Part shown: one piece after another, positions 12,616 through 21,581 of the stretch
Numbering within the stretch: the stretch's first letter is position 1
How the letters are laid out: the number at the start of each line of letters is the position of its first letter
Source: Mycolicibacterium aromaticivorans JS19b1 = JCM 16368
Lineage (GTDB): Bacteria > Actinomycetota > Actinomycetes > Mycobacteriales > Mycobacteriaceae
NCBI RefSeq assembly: GCF_000559085.1
Contig: NZ_JALN02000001.1
Coordinates: 3,286,001 to 3,350,000 of the forward strand
DNA: 64,000 nt
Direction of reading: 5' to 3'
Translations under genes and position numbers: made by a program
Notes under the pieces: model-generated
Seen by the model: only the letters and a program-made list of their open reading frames with translations
What the model was told of the DNA's origin: nothing
Databases searched by the model: none

Positions 12616-13619
12616 ATGTCGAAGGATTCTCTGGCCGTCATCGGGGGCGGTGTCATCGGACTCGCGGTGGCACGGCGCGCCCTGCTCGACGGGCTCGCGG
12701 TGCGGGTGCACCGGACCGCCCTCTGGGGGGCGTCGTGGGTGGCCGGCGGCATGCTGACCCCGCACAGCGAAGGCTGGCCCGGCGAGGAGCAACTGCTGGC
12801 GCTGGGGTTGGAGTCGCTGCGACTGTGGCATGACGGCTTCCTCGACGGTCTGCCTGCCGAGGTCGTCACCGCGCGCGAGTCGCTGGTGGTCGGTGTGGAC
12901 CGGGCTGATGCGGCCGATCTGCGGACCGTCGCGGACTGGCTGTCGGCCCAGGGCCATCCGGTCACCGAGACGACCACCGCCCGTGACACCGAACCGCTTC
13001 TGGCCCAAGGCATTCGCCACGGTTTCCTCGCCTCCGACGAGCTGGCGGTGGACAATCGCAAACTGGTGGCTGCCCTGGAGGCGCACTGTGAGCAGCTCGG
13101 GGTGCAGTGGGCGGCACCGGTGGAGCGCCTCGACGACGCCCGCCGCGGTGTCGCCACGGTGGTGATCGCCAACGGCATCGACGCGCCCGCACTGTGGCCC
13201 GGCCTGCCGGTGCGGCCGGTGAAGGGCGAAGTGCTGCGGCTGCGCTGGCGGCGCGGCTGTATGCCGGTGCCGCAGCGCGTGGTTCGGGCCCGGGTGCACG
13301 GCCGCTCGGTCTACCTGGTGCCCCGTGCCGACGGGGTGGTGGTCGGTGCCACCCAGTACGAGCACGGCCGCGACACCGCGCCGTCGGTGGCCGGGGTGCG
13401 CGAGTTGCTCGACGACGCGTGCGAGGTGATCCCGGCGCTCGGCGAATACGAGCTGGCCGAGTGCGCGGCCGGTTTGCGGCCGATGACCCCGGACAACATG
13501 CCGATCGTCGGCCGGCTCGACGAGCGCACCCTGGTGGCCACCGGGCACGGCCGGTCCGGATTCCTGTTGGCGCCCTGGACCGCGCAGCGCATCGCCGCAG
13601 AGTTGATGGGAGCACACGC

Positions 13620-13623
<4 letters not shown>
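12616..13623 (+). CDS. thiO: Glycine oxidase ThiO
   Basis: A 335-residue FAD enzyme that oxidises glycine to iminoacetate for thiazole synthesis. The N-terminal dinucleotide fold is [19 protein letters not shown] (GGGVIG at residues 10-15). The C-terminal DAO motif includes [33 protein letters not shown] and [14 protein letters not shown], near the isoalloxazine. The start ATG follows a TPP riboswitch and an AAAGGG site. The stop overlaps the thiS GTG (GTGA). The gene replaces the anaerobic ThiH route, as expected for an aerobic actinobacterium. Confidence 0.96.
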
Positions 13624-14568
<945 letters not shown>

Positions 14569-15336
14569 ATGAGTCGTTATGTGGCTCTGGGTAGTTCGAT
14601 GGCGGCCGGCCCTGGGATACGTCCCAGGGCGGCTGGTTCACCGATCCCGGCCGGGCGATCGGCCCGCAACTACCCACATGTGACCGCCGAACTGTTGGGC
14701 CTGGATCTGGTTGACGTCACCTACTCCGGCGCCACCACCGCGCACGTGCTGCGCGATCGTCAGCGTGGTGCGCCACCGCAGATCGATGCCCTCGACGGTT
14801 CGGAAGAACTGGTGACCGTCACGATCGGTGGTAACGACGTCGGCTATGTCCCTTTGCTGTTCGCGGCGACGCTCCCGCCGGTCCTGCACAAGATTCCGGT
14901 GCTCGGTGCCCGACTGGATGAACTCCGCGACCCCACCGCCCGGGGTGCGGCGCTGAACCAGGTGGGTGCATCGCTGCGTGAAGTGGGTCGGGTGCTGCGG
15001 GAGCGATCGCCGCGGGCGCGCATCATGTTCGTGGATTACCTGACCCTGCTGCCTCCCGCGGGAATGCCGGCGCCACCGCTGCCAGACGACGTTGTCGACC
15101 TGGGTCGCCACATCGCAACGCGATTGGCCGACCAGACCTTCGAAGCCGCGTCGGCCACGGGCTGCGAGGTGATCCACGCCGCGGAAATGAGCCGCGACCA
15201 CCACCCCTGGTCGGCCGAACCGTGGACAGTGGGCGCCGGGTCCTTACTGCCATGGCGTCCGAAGCCGTGGCATCCCAACGCCGCCGGCATGCGCGCGGTC
15301 GCCGATTTGATCGTCGCGAGGGTGCGTCAGCCGTAG
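14569..15336 (+). CDS. SGNH/GDSL-family hydrolase
   Basis: A 255-residue SGNH hydrolase (lipase/esterase type). Block I is ALGSSMAAGPG, with the nucleophile Ser in GSS in place of GDS. Block III is TIGGNDVG, with the oxyanion Asn. The catalytic His block is WHPNAAGMRAVADLI. No signal peptide is visible, so it is probably cytosolic or exported by another route. ATG 14569 directly abuts the thiG stop, which implies co-transcription, although no link with thiamine chemistry is obvious. The 3' end overlaps a convergent gene by ten bases. The substrate is unknown. Confidence 0.82.
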   Translation: MSRYVALGSSMAAGPGIRPRAAGSPIPAGRSARNYPHVTAELLGLDLVDVTYSGATTAHVLRDRQRGAPPQIDALDGSEELVTVTIGGNDVGYVPLLFAATLPPVLHKIPVLGARLDELRDPTARGAALNQVGASLREVGRVLRERSPRARIMFVDYLTLLPPAGMPAPPLPDDVVDLGRHIATRLADQTFEAASATGCEVIHAAEMSRDHHPWSAEPWTVGAGSLLPWRPKPWHPNAAGMRAVADLIVARVRQP

Positions 15337-16022
15337 GTGTTGGCGGGTGGGTCGATCCGCACCACACTGACCACATCGAGGGTGGGTATCGACGCTGTGC
15401 CGGAATAGGTTTGGCCCGGCGGGGCCGTCCCCACCACCCGAAGCCAGGTGTTCTCCGGCATCGCCGCCGCGGCCTGCGCCGCCGGGCCGGACAGATGAAG
15501 GCGGGCCAGTTGAGCGTCGGCGGCACAACAGACGATCACGATCTTGGCCAAGTCGACGCGATCGCCGTCGCGCATCGTGAAACCGGTCGTGGTGATCGGG
15601 TGGGCATCCAGGCCGCCGACCTTGCCGACCGCCACCCGCATCAACACCTCGGGCAGTGACAACGACGGCGCAGGCCCTGGCGGCAGCGGCGGGAACGACC
15701 GCGCGATCGACACCGTCGCGGGAGCGGCGGCCCGGGCACTCAAAGCCGGTGGCACCACGAAGATCAGCAGGACCACCGGCAGCACCAACAACCAGACGAT
15801 GCCGTTGCGGTGATGGTGACCGGCGTGCTCGGGGTGGTGACCGCCGCGGCGGACGTCGCGCACGATCGCGGTCAATGCGAGCCCGAGCAGCACGGCGGCC
15901 GAGATCACCAGCCACGGCAGCATTCCCGGCTTTACGTATCGGGTGTAGGCCCCGGTGACCGTGACCATCACCAGGGCGATTCCGACGATCAGAAGCAGCG
16001 TGTTCTCGGTTTCGCGCCTCAC
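15327..16022 (-). CDS. TIGR03943-type (DUF1980) putative permease subunit
   Basis: A 231-residue membrane-associated protein. Two TM helices (about 7-30 and 35-55) come first, then a His-rich loop (GGHHPEHAGHHH), another TM helix (IVWLLVLPVVLLIFVVPPAL) and an extracytoplasmic or cytosolic C-terminal domain containing IVIVCCAADAQ, the Cys-Cys patch characteristic of this family. The GTG at 16022 overlaps the upstream permease stop (GTGA). The pair TIGR03943 plus DUF318 permease is a recurrent two-gene system in Gram-positive bacteria, proposed to move metals or other small solutes. The His and Cys clusters favour a metal, but this is inference. Confidence 0.82.
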   Translation of the reverse strand: MRRETENTLLLIVGIALVMVTVTGAYTRYVKPGMLPWLVISAAVLLGLALTAIVRDVRRGGHHPEHAGHHHRNGIVWLLVLPVVLLIFVVPPALSARAAAPATVSIARSFPPLPPGPAPSLSLPEVLMRVAVGKVGGLDAHPITTTGFTMRDGDRVDLAKIVIVCCAADAQLARLHLSGPAAQAAAAMPENTWLRVVGTAPPGQTYSGTASIPTLDVVSVVRIDPPANTYG

Positions 16023-16996
16023 AACAGCACCAGCCCGACTGCCGTCGCCAGTACCGTCGCCACCACCAGCGTGACCGGGGCGAAGCGCAGCGCAAAACTG
16101 CGACCGAACAATCCGGCTTGCATGGCAACGAGTTTCACGTCGACTGCCGGCCCGACCACCAGGAACACCAGCCGTGGTACCAGCGGAACCATGGTCAGGC
16201 TGGCCGCCACGAAGGCGTCGGCCTCCGAGCACAGTGCCAGCACGAACGCCAACAGCGCCATGGTGATCACGCCGATCAGCAGGTGGCCGGCCACATGCTC
16301 GAACACCCACGGCGGCACCACGACGCGCAACGTGGCGGCGGCCGCTGCGCCGATCACCAGATAGGAGCCGGCCTGCAGGAAGTCGTGCCGGGCGGCCTCG
16401 CTGAACGCGACCCAACGGGATTGATCCGCGTCGTCGGAGCGGGGCAGCCTGCGGGAGACCCAGCCCGGTCGGCCCCATCGCGACCACAACATTCCCATCA
16501 CCACCGCGGTCGCCAACGATGCGGCGCAGCGGGCGGCCACCATCTCGGGTTGACCGGGGAAGGCCACCGCGGTGGCCACCAGCACCACCGGATTGGTCGC
16601 CGGCGCACTGAGCATGAACGTCAGCGCCGCGGCACCGGTCGCCCCATCGCCGAACAGGCGCCGGGCCACCGGGACCGAGCCACACTCGCACCCCGGCAGC
16701 GCCGCGCCGGCCACGCCCGCGGCCAGCACAGCCACGGGCGCGCGGCGGGGCAGCCACCGGGCCAGCCGCTGCGGGGACACGAACGCGGCGATCAGCCCGC
16801 TGATCACCACGCCGAGCACCAGAAACGGCACAGCCTGCAGAAAAACCCCGGCGAACACAGTCCCGGCGGTGGACAGCCGCGGATCGCCCGCGACCCCGTC
16901 ACGCATCCAGGTTCCGGCGAGCGCGCACACCACCAATGCGGCGACCAGCACCTCGGTGGAGGTCACCAGGCGCCGGCGCGGGGACGTGACGGTCAT
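16019..16996 (-). CDS. DUF318/YraQ-type permease
   Basis: A 325-residue integral membrane protein of the YraQ/DUF318 permease family with about eight TM helices. Signature parts are FLVLGVVISGLIAAFVSP, ALPGCECGSVPVARRLF (with the conserved CEC), FMLSAPATNPVVLVATAVAFPG and LALCSEADAFVAASL. It is the membrane partner of the overlapping TIGR03943 gene. ATG 16996 is used; ATG 17005 is also possible. The gene is divergent from lpqL, with 55 bases between them. Substrate unknown. The paired Cys motifs could bind a soft metal. Confidence 0.87.
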   Translation of the reverse strand: MTVTSPRRRLVTSTEVLVAALVVCALAGTWMRDGVAGDPRLSTAGTVFAGVFLQAVPFLVLGVVISGLIAAFVSPQRLARWLPRRAPVAVLAAGVAGAALPGCECGSVPVARRLFGDGATGAAALTFMLSAPATNPVVLVATAVAFPGQPEMVAARCAASLATAVVMGMLWSRWGRPGWVSRRLPRSDDADQSRWVAFSEAARHDFLQAGSYLVIGAAAAATLRVVVPPWVFEHVAGHLLIGVITMALLAFVLALCSEADAFVAASLTMVPLVPRLVFLVVGPAVDVKLVAMQAGLFGRSFALRFAPVTLVVATVLATAVGLVLL

Positions 16997-17051
16997 CGGG
17001 CACATGGTGCCACCCGAATCTGCGCGTTCGCCGATACGTACCCTGGGCGCG

Positions 17052-18542
17052 ATGAAGTACAGACACCTGGCCGTCGCGCTGTCGGTCGCAGTCGTCGCGG
17101 TGGCGGGATGCAACCGGCCGGCCGACTCCGGCCAACCGGCAGCCCCGGCCAAGGCCGCTGCGCAGTTCGCCGACGAGCTCCGCCAGCGGGTCACCACCGA
17201 CGCGATGATGGCCCACCTGCAGAAGCTTCAGGACATCGCCAACGCCAACAACGGCACCAGGGCGGTGGGCACCCCCGGCTTCGATGCCAGCGTCGACTAT
17301 GTGGCCGGCGTGCTGCGCTCGAAGGGGTTCGACGTCCAGACCCCGGAGTTCCAGGCCAAGGTGTTCAAAGCCGGTAAGCCGGAGTTGCGAGTCGGTGGCG
17401 ACACCGTCACCGCGCAGGCCGCGGAGTTCAGCCTCTCCACCCCGCCGCAGGGCATCACCGGGCCATTGGTCGCCGCCCCTGCGAGCGACACACCGGGCTG
17501 CGCGCCGGCCGACTACGACGGCCTTGCCGTCCAGGGAGCGGTGGTACTCGTCGACCGGGGTAGTTGTCCGTTCTCCGATAAGCAGGCCATCGCGGCCAAG
17601 CTCGGTGCGATCGCGATGGTGGTCGCCGACAACGTCGACGAGCCGGCGATGGGGGCCACCCTCGGAGAGACGACCGACGTCAAGATCCCGGTGGTCGGTG
17701 TGAGCAAGGCCGACGGCGCGCGGCTGCGTGCCAATCCCGGGCCGACGATGCTCAAGCTCGAGGCCACCACGCAAGTGGTCAACGCGCGCAACGTCATCGC
17801 GCAGACCAAGACCGGATCGACCACTGACGTGATCATGACCGGCGCCCACCTGGACAGCGTTCCCGAGGGACCCGGCATCAACGACAACGGCTCCGGGGTG
17901 GCCGCTGTGCTGGAGACCGCGGCGCAACTCGGCCCCAATCCCGACGTGAAAAATGCTGTGCGATTCGCGTTCTGGGGTGCCGAGGAGCTCGGGACCATCG
18001 GATCCAACAAGTACATCGAGTCGCTGAATGTGGATCAGCTCAAGGATATTGCGCTGTATTTGAATTACGACATGATCGGCTCGCCCAACCCCGGCTTCTT
18101 CACCTACGACGGTGACCAGTCCACCGCCCCCGGGCGCGGGGAGCGGGCTCCGCGCGTGCCCGAGGGGTCCGCCGGTATCGAGCGGACCTTGGTCGCCTAT
18201 CTGAAGTCGACAGGAAAGACCGCCCAGGACACGTCTTTCGACGGCCGGTCGGATTACGACGCGTTCACCAAGGCCGGCATTCCCTCCGGTGGGCTGTTCT
18301 CCGGGGCCGAGGAGAACAAGACCGCCGACCAGCAGAAGCTGTGGGGTGGTACTGCCGACGCGCCGTTCGATCCGAACTATCACAAGGCAACCGACACCAT
18401 CGATCACATCGACAAGGCCGCGCTGGGCATCCTCGGCGGGGGAGTCGTGTTCTCGGTCGGGCTCTACGCCCAGGACATCGAGGGCCGCAACGGTATTCCC
18501 ATTCGGGAGGACCGCACTCGGCACGCGGGTTTGGTGTCGTAG
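17052..18542 (+). CDS. lpqL: M28-family aminopeptidase lipoprotein LpqL
   Basis: A 496-residue secreted lipoprotein. The signal peptide ends in lipobox VAGC (Cys20). The peptidase M28 domain is interrupted by a PA domain (about residues 125-230, with LVAAPASDTPGCAP and VVLVDRGSCPFSDKQ). Zinc-site and catalytic motifs visible are TGAHLDSVPEGPGINDNGSG (His/Asp), FWGAEELG (Glu-Glu), LNYDMIG (Asp) and, near the end, YHKATDT (His). Known mycobacterial LpqL is an aminopeptidase of the envelope with broad specificity. ATG 17052 is chosen from the signal peptide; upstream frame extension is Arg/Ser-rich noise. The related lpqM of M. tuberculosis is not present here. Confidence 0.95.
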   Translation: MKYRHLAVALSVAVVAVAGCNRPADSGQPAAPAKAAAQFADELRQRVTTDAMMAHLQKLQDIANANNGTRAVGTPGFDASVDYVAGVLRSKGFDVQTPEFQAKVFKAGKPELRVGGDTVTAQAAEFSLSTPPQGITGPLVAAPASDTPGCAPADYDGLAVQGAVVLVDRGSCPFSDKQAIAAKLGAIAMVVADNVDEPAMGATLGETTDVKIPVVGVSKADGARLRANPGPTMLKLEATTQVVNARNVIAQTKTGSTTDVIMTGAHLDSVPEGPGINDNGSGVAAVLETAAQLGPNPDVKNAVRFAFWGAEELGTIGSNKYIESLNVDQLKDIALYLNYDMIGSPNPGFFTYDGDQSTAPGRGERAPRVPEGSAGIERTLVAYLKSTGKTAQDTSFDGRSDYDAFTKAGIPSGGLFSGAEENKTADQQKLWGGTADAPFDPNYHKATDTIDHIDKAALGILGGGVVFSVGLYAQDIEGRNGIPIREDRTRHAGLVS

Positions 18543-18550
18543 CCCGTCGT

Positions 18551-18606
18551 CGAGATTGCGCTCAGATCGTCATTCCAGCCGAAATTGCGATCTGAGCGCA
18601 ATCTCG
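18551..18606. repeat. Solitary perfect palindromic element
   Basis: A 56-bp element with perfect 19-bp arms (18551-18569 and 18588-18606, arm CGAGATTGCGCTCAGATCG) around an 18-base loop. It sits between the convergent ends of lpqL and the uracil-type permease, 9 bases after the lpqL stop. It has no T-run. It could serve as a bidirectional transcription barrier, or be a member of the REP-like family sharing the CGAG-N2-TGCG arm start. Confidence 0.75.
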
Positions 18607-18633
18607 CTGCCGTGAGCACAGATTCGATATGGG

Positions 18634-19896
18634 TTACGCCGGTCCGCCGCGCAGCACCCCCAACGCCCGCATGCCGTGGTAGATGACGAGCGCGGCGATC
18701 GAGCCGAGCGCAATGCCGGTGAACGTGAGATTGCCGATCTTCCAGGTGAAGTCGGCGATGCCGATGATCAGTGCGATCGCGGCGGTCATCTGGTTGATCG
18801 GCAGGCTGAAGTCCACCCGATTGGTCAGCCAGATCCGCACACCCAGCACGCCGACCAGACCGTAGAGCACGATCGTCGCACCGCCGAGCACGCCGGGCGG
18901 GATCGCCGAGATCGTCGCTCCGACCTTGGGACACAACGCCAACAGGATCGCGGTCACACCGGCCACCCAATAGGCGGCCGTGGAGTACACCCGGGTGGCC
19001 GCCATCACGCCGATGTTCTCGGCATAGGTGGTGGTGGCCGAGCCGCCGCCGAAACCGGCCAGCACGGTCGCGACGCCGTCCGCCGCCAGCGCGCGCCCGG
19101 TCAGCGGGTCGGTGTCGACCCCGGTCATCTGACCCACCGATTTCACGTGCCCGATGTTCTCGGCGATCAGTGCGATCACCGCGGGCAGGAACATCGGCAG
19201 GACCGAGAGGTTCAGCGTCGGCGTCTGGAACTCCGGAAGTCCGATCCACCCGGCCGCCGCGATCCCCGCGCTGTCCACTTGGCCGAGGACCAGCGCCAAC
19301 AGATACCCGGCGACCACGGCCAGGAAGATCGCCAGCCGTCCGATGATGCCGCGGAAGAACGCCAGCGCCGCCACCAGCAGCACCAGCGTGACGATGCCGA
19401 CCAGTGGGCCCTTCTCGAAGTTCGTCTTGGCGGCCGGTGCCAGGTTGAATCCGATCAGCGCGACGATGGCGCCCGTGACGACCGGCGGCAGCGCGATGTC
19501 GATCCAGCGGGTGCCGGCCAGGTGCACGGCCAGACCGATCACGATCAACAGCACCCCGACCGCGATCAGCCCGCCCAGCGCACTGCCGGCGCCGTGTGAC
19601 GCCACCGCGGCGGTCACCGGCGCGATCACCGAGAAGCTGGAGCCGAGATAGCTGGGCAGCCGGTTGCCGGTGATCACCAGGAACAGCAGTGTCCCGATAC
19701 CGGAGAACAGAAGCGTGGTGGCCGGCGGGAACCCGGTGAGCACCGGAACCAGAAACGTGGCGCCGAACATGGCGACCACGTGCTGGGCGCCGATACCGAG
19801 GGTGCGCGGCCAGCTCAACCGCTCATGCGGGGCGACGACAAAGTTCTGGTCAGCCCGGCTTTCCACCGGTGTCCAGGTCATGGGAATCACGGTCAT
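18634..19896 (-). CDS. Uracil/xanthine permease (NCS2 family)
   Basis: A 420-residue, 14-helix nucleobase transporter of the UraA/NCS2 type, probably a uracil-proton symporter. Clues are QHVVAMFGATFLVPVLTG near the N-terminus, LPSYLGSSFSVIAPV, the helix-8/10 substrate site region ALIAENIGHVKSV and GFGGGSATTTYAENIGVMAATR, with Glu residues placed as in UraA. ATG 19896 overlaps the upstream amino-acid permease by 47 bases; ATG 19881 is an alternative. It is probably co-transcribed with that permease. Confidence 0.92.
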   Translation of the reverse strand: MTVIPMTWTPVESRADQNFVVAPHERLSWPRTLGIGAQHVVAMFGATFLVPVLTGFPPATTLLFSGIGTLLFLVITGNRLPSYLGSSFSVIAPVTAAVASHGAGSALGGLIAVGVLLIVIGLAVHLAGTRWIDIALPPVVTGAIVALIGFNLAPAAKTNFEKGPLVGIVTLVLLVAALAFFRGIIGRLAIFLAVVAGYLLALVLGQVDSAGIAAAGWIGLPEFQTPTLNLSVLPMFLPAVIALIAENIGHVKSVGQMTGVDTDPLTGRALAADGVATVLAGFGGGSATTTYAENIGVMAATRVYSTAAYWVAGVTAILLALCPKVGATISAIPPGVLGGATIVLYGLVGVLGVRIWLTNRVDFSLPINQMTAAIALIIGIADFTWKIGNLTFTGIALGSIAALVIYHGMRALGVLRGGPA

Positions 19897-21103
19897 ACCG
19901 TAACCGCCGAACCGCGTAGATGACGGCGCCAAGGACGAGCACCCCCGCCCCGGACAGCACGGTCGGAAGTGGCAGTGCAACCGAGAGCACCACGCAGCCG
20001 ACCAGCCCGACCGCGGGAATGATGCGGCGCCCCAACGTCCAGGCGGATGCGTTCGCGACCGCGTAGTACACCAGCACCGCGAACGACGAAAAGCCGATCA
20101 CCCCACGGACATCTGCGACCGCGGCGAGCACCGCGACCACCACCCCGACGGCCACCTCGGCGCGGTGCGGAACGCCGAACCGCGGATGCACGGTGGCCAG
20201 CCCGCCGGGCAGGTGATGATCGCGCGCCATCGCCACGGTGGTTCTCGACACCCCGAGAATAAGCGACAGCAGGGAGCCCAGCGCCGCCACCGCGGCGCAG
20301 ATCCGCACCACCGGCTCGAAGCCGGCCGCCCCGGCAACGCGTACCGCGTCCGCCAATGGTGCTGCGGCTGTTGCCAATCGCTCCGGACCCAGAGTCGTGA
20401 GCACCGTGACCGCAACGGCCGCGTAGATGACCAGAGCGAGCCCGAGTGCCATGGGGATGGCCCGTGGGATGGTCCGGGCCGGATCGCGGACCTCCTCACC
20501 GAGGGTGGCGATCCGCGCATAGCCGGCGAACGCGAAGAACAGCAGACCGGCCGCCTGCAGCACCCCGAGCACCGTGCCGTGGCCGAGCCGCAACTGGTCG
20601 ACGTCCCCGCGTCCCGAGGCGGCCACGATCACCACGACGGCGGCGAGCACCGCCAGCACGACGGCGACGATGACGCGGGTCAGCAGCGCCGATTTCTGGA
20701 CACCGCGATAGTTCACCGCCGTCAGCGCCGCCACCGCGGCGACGGCCACCGCGTGGGCGTAGGCGGGCCATACGTAGAAGCCGACGGTCAGTGCCATCGC
20801 CGCACACGAGGCGGTCTTGCCGACCACGAAGCTCCAGCCGGCCAGGTAGCCCCAGAAGTCGCCGAGCCGTTCCCGCCCGTAGACGTAGGTGCCGCCTGAT
20901 TGGGGGTAGCGGGCCGCCAGCCGCGCGGACGAGTTGGCGTTGCAGTAGGCGACCACGGCGGCAACCGCCAGCCCGACCAGCAGCCAGGATCCTGCCGCCG
21001 CGGCGGCGGGCGCCAGCGCGACGAAGATGCCGGCCCCGACCATCGAGCCGAGCCCGATGATCACGGCGTCGGTGATGCCCAAACGGCGTTGGAGCGTGCT
21101 CAC
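19850..21103 (-). CDS. APC-family amino-acid permease
   Basis: A 417-residue, 12-helix amino-acid/polyamine/organocation transporter. The first helix contains the unwound-helix motif GLGSMVGAGIFVA. Later come the ARYPQSGGTYVYGRERLGDFWGYLAGW segment (helix 2/3) and FFAFAGYARIATLGEEVRDPARTIPRAI (helix 6), all diagnostic of APC porters. The specific amino acid cannot be inferred. GTG 21103 sits 7 bases after a TAGCAT -10-like hexamer (21111-21116), so the mRNA is probably leaderless. It continues into the overlapping uracil-type permease. Confidence 0.92.
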   Translation of the reverse strand: MSTLQRRLGITDAVIIGLGSMVGAGIFVALAPAAAAAGSWLLVGLAVAAVVAYCNANSSARLAARYPQSGGTYVYGRERLGDFWGYLAGWSFVVGKTASCAAMALTVGFYVWPAYAHAVAVAAVAALTAVNYRGVQKSALLTRVIVAVVLAVLAAVVVIVAASGRGDVDQLRLGHGTVLGVLQAAGLLFFAFAGYARIATLGEEVRDPARTIPRAIPMALGLALVIYAAVAVTVLTTLGPERLATAAAPLADAVRVAGAAGFEPVVRICAAVAALGSLLSLILGVSRTTVAMARDHHLPGGLATVHPRFGVPHRAEVAVGVVVAVLAAVADVRGVIGFSSFAVLVYYAVANASAWTLGRRIIPAVGLVGCVVLSVALPLPTVLSGAGVLVLGAVIYAVRRLRYDRDSHDLDTGGKPG

Positions 21104-21110
21104 GGCCGGG

Positions 21111-21116
21111 ATGCTA
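21111..21116 (-). promoter_or_regulatory. Leaderless -10 box for the APC permease
   Basis: TAGCAT on the minus strand, 7 bases before the GTG at 21103. It matches the mycobacterial TANNNT -10 and places the transcript start at the initiation codon. No clear -35 element is visible. Confidence 0.5.
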
Positions 21117-21133
21117 GGCGCTGAACATGAATG

Positions 21134-21175
21134 CGGACCGGCGAGGGAGCGGTCGCCCGCGCCCAAGCCGGTCCG
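21134..21175. repeat. Isolated GC-rich hairpin
   Basis: Perfect 9-bp arms CGGACCGGC and GCCGGTCCG around a 24-base GC-rich loop, in the 200-base gap between the APC permease start and the end of the small membrane protein gene. There is no T-run. It could stop transcription of the minus-strand monooxygenase operon before it enters the permease genes. It lacks the CGAG-N2-TGCG signature of the other palindromes. The rest of the gap shows nothing I can assign. Confidence 0.35.
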
Positions 21176-21303
21176 GCACGGTCCCCCGACCCATTTCGCG
21201 TGGCATCCTCACAAACCAACGACATACGCGTCGCCGTGCCCGATCAATGTAAGCGAAATATCTGACGGGGCTGTAAATCTTGTCGGAACTGTGATCTCGA
21301 GTG

Positions 21304-21564
21304 TCAGCGGTTGCGGACGATGTTGGCACCCAGATAGGCGCCGTAGGCCAGCAATCCGGCCACCGCGAGCTTGCGAGTCTTGGGTGCGATCAGGGCCAGC
21401 CCGATCGCCGTCTCGATGCCGCCGTCGATGTAGGTGTGCTGCAACGTATTGTCCGGAAACGCCGACATGGTGGCGGATTCGAACAGCTCCGGGCGCACGA
21501 AGTGCGACAGCCCGGTGGCGGCCACAACCAACCCGGTCGCTTTGATCAACGGCTCTGCTGACAT
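21304..21564 (-). CDS. Small DoxX-like membrane protein
   Basis: An 86-residue protein with three hydrophobic stretches (LIKATGLVVAATGLSHFV, IDGGIETAIGLALIA, LAVAGLLAYGAYLGANIV). The arrangement resembles small DoxX-like or quinone-handling membrane proteins of mycobacteria; the assignment is tentative. ATG 21564 has AGAGGA seven bases upstream. It begins 17 bases after the monooxygenase stop and is surely in the same transcript, so a helper or membrane docking role for that enzyme is conceivable but unproven. Confidence 0.65.
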   Translation of the reverse strand: MSAEPLIKATGLVVAATGLSHFVRPELFESATMSAFPDNTLQHTYIDGGIETAIGLALIAPKTRKLAVAGLLAYGAYLGANIVRNR

Positions 21565-21581
21565 CGACGTCCTCTCACAGG

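Noticed and set aside
21114..21329. A possible 71-residue minus-strand gene in the gap upstream of the APC permease
   Set aside because: Arg-rich, no Shine-Dalgarno sequence, overlaps a GC-rich hairpin and the end of the small membrane protein gene; no coding signal convinced me.
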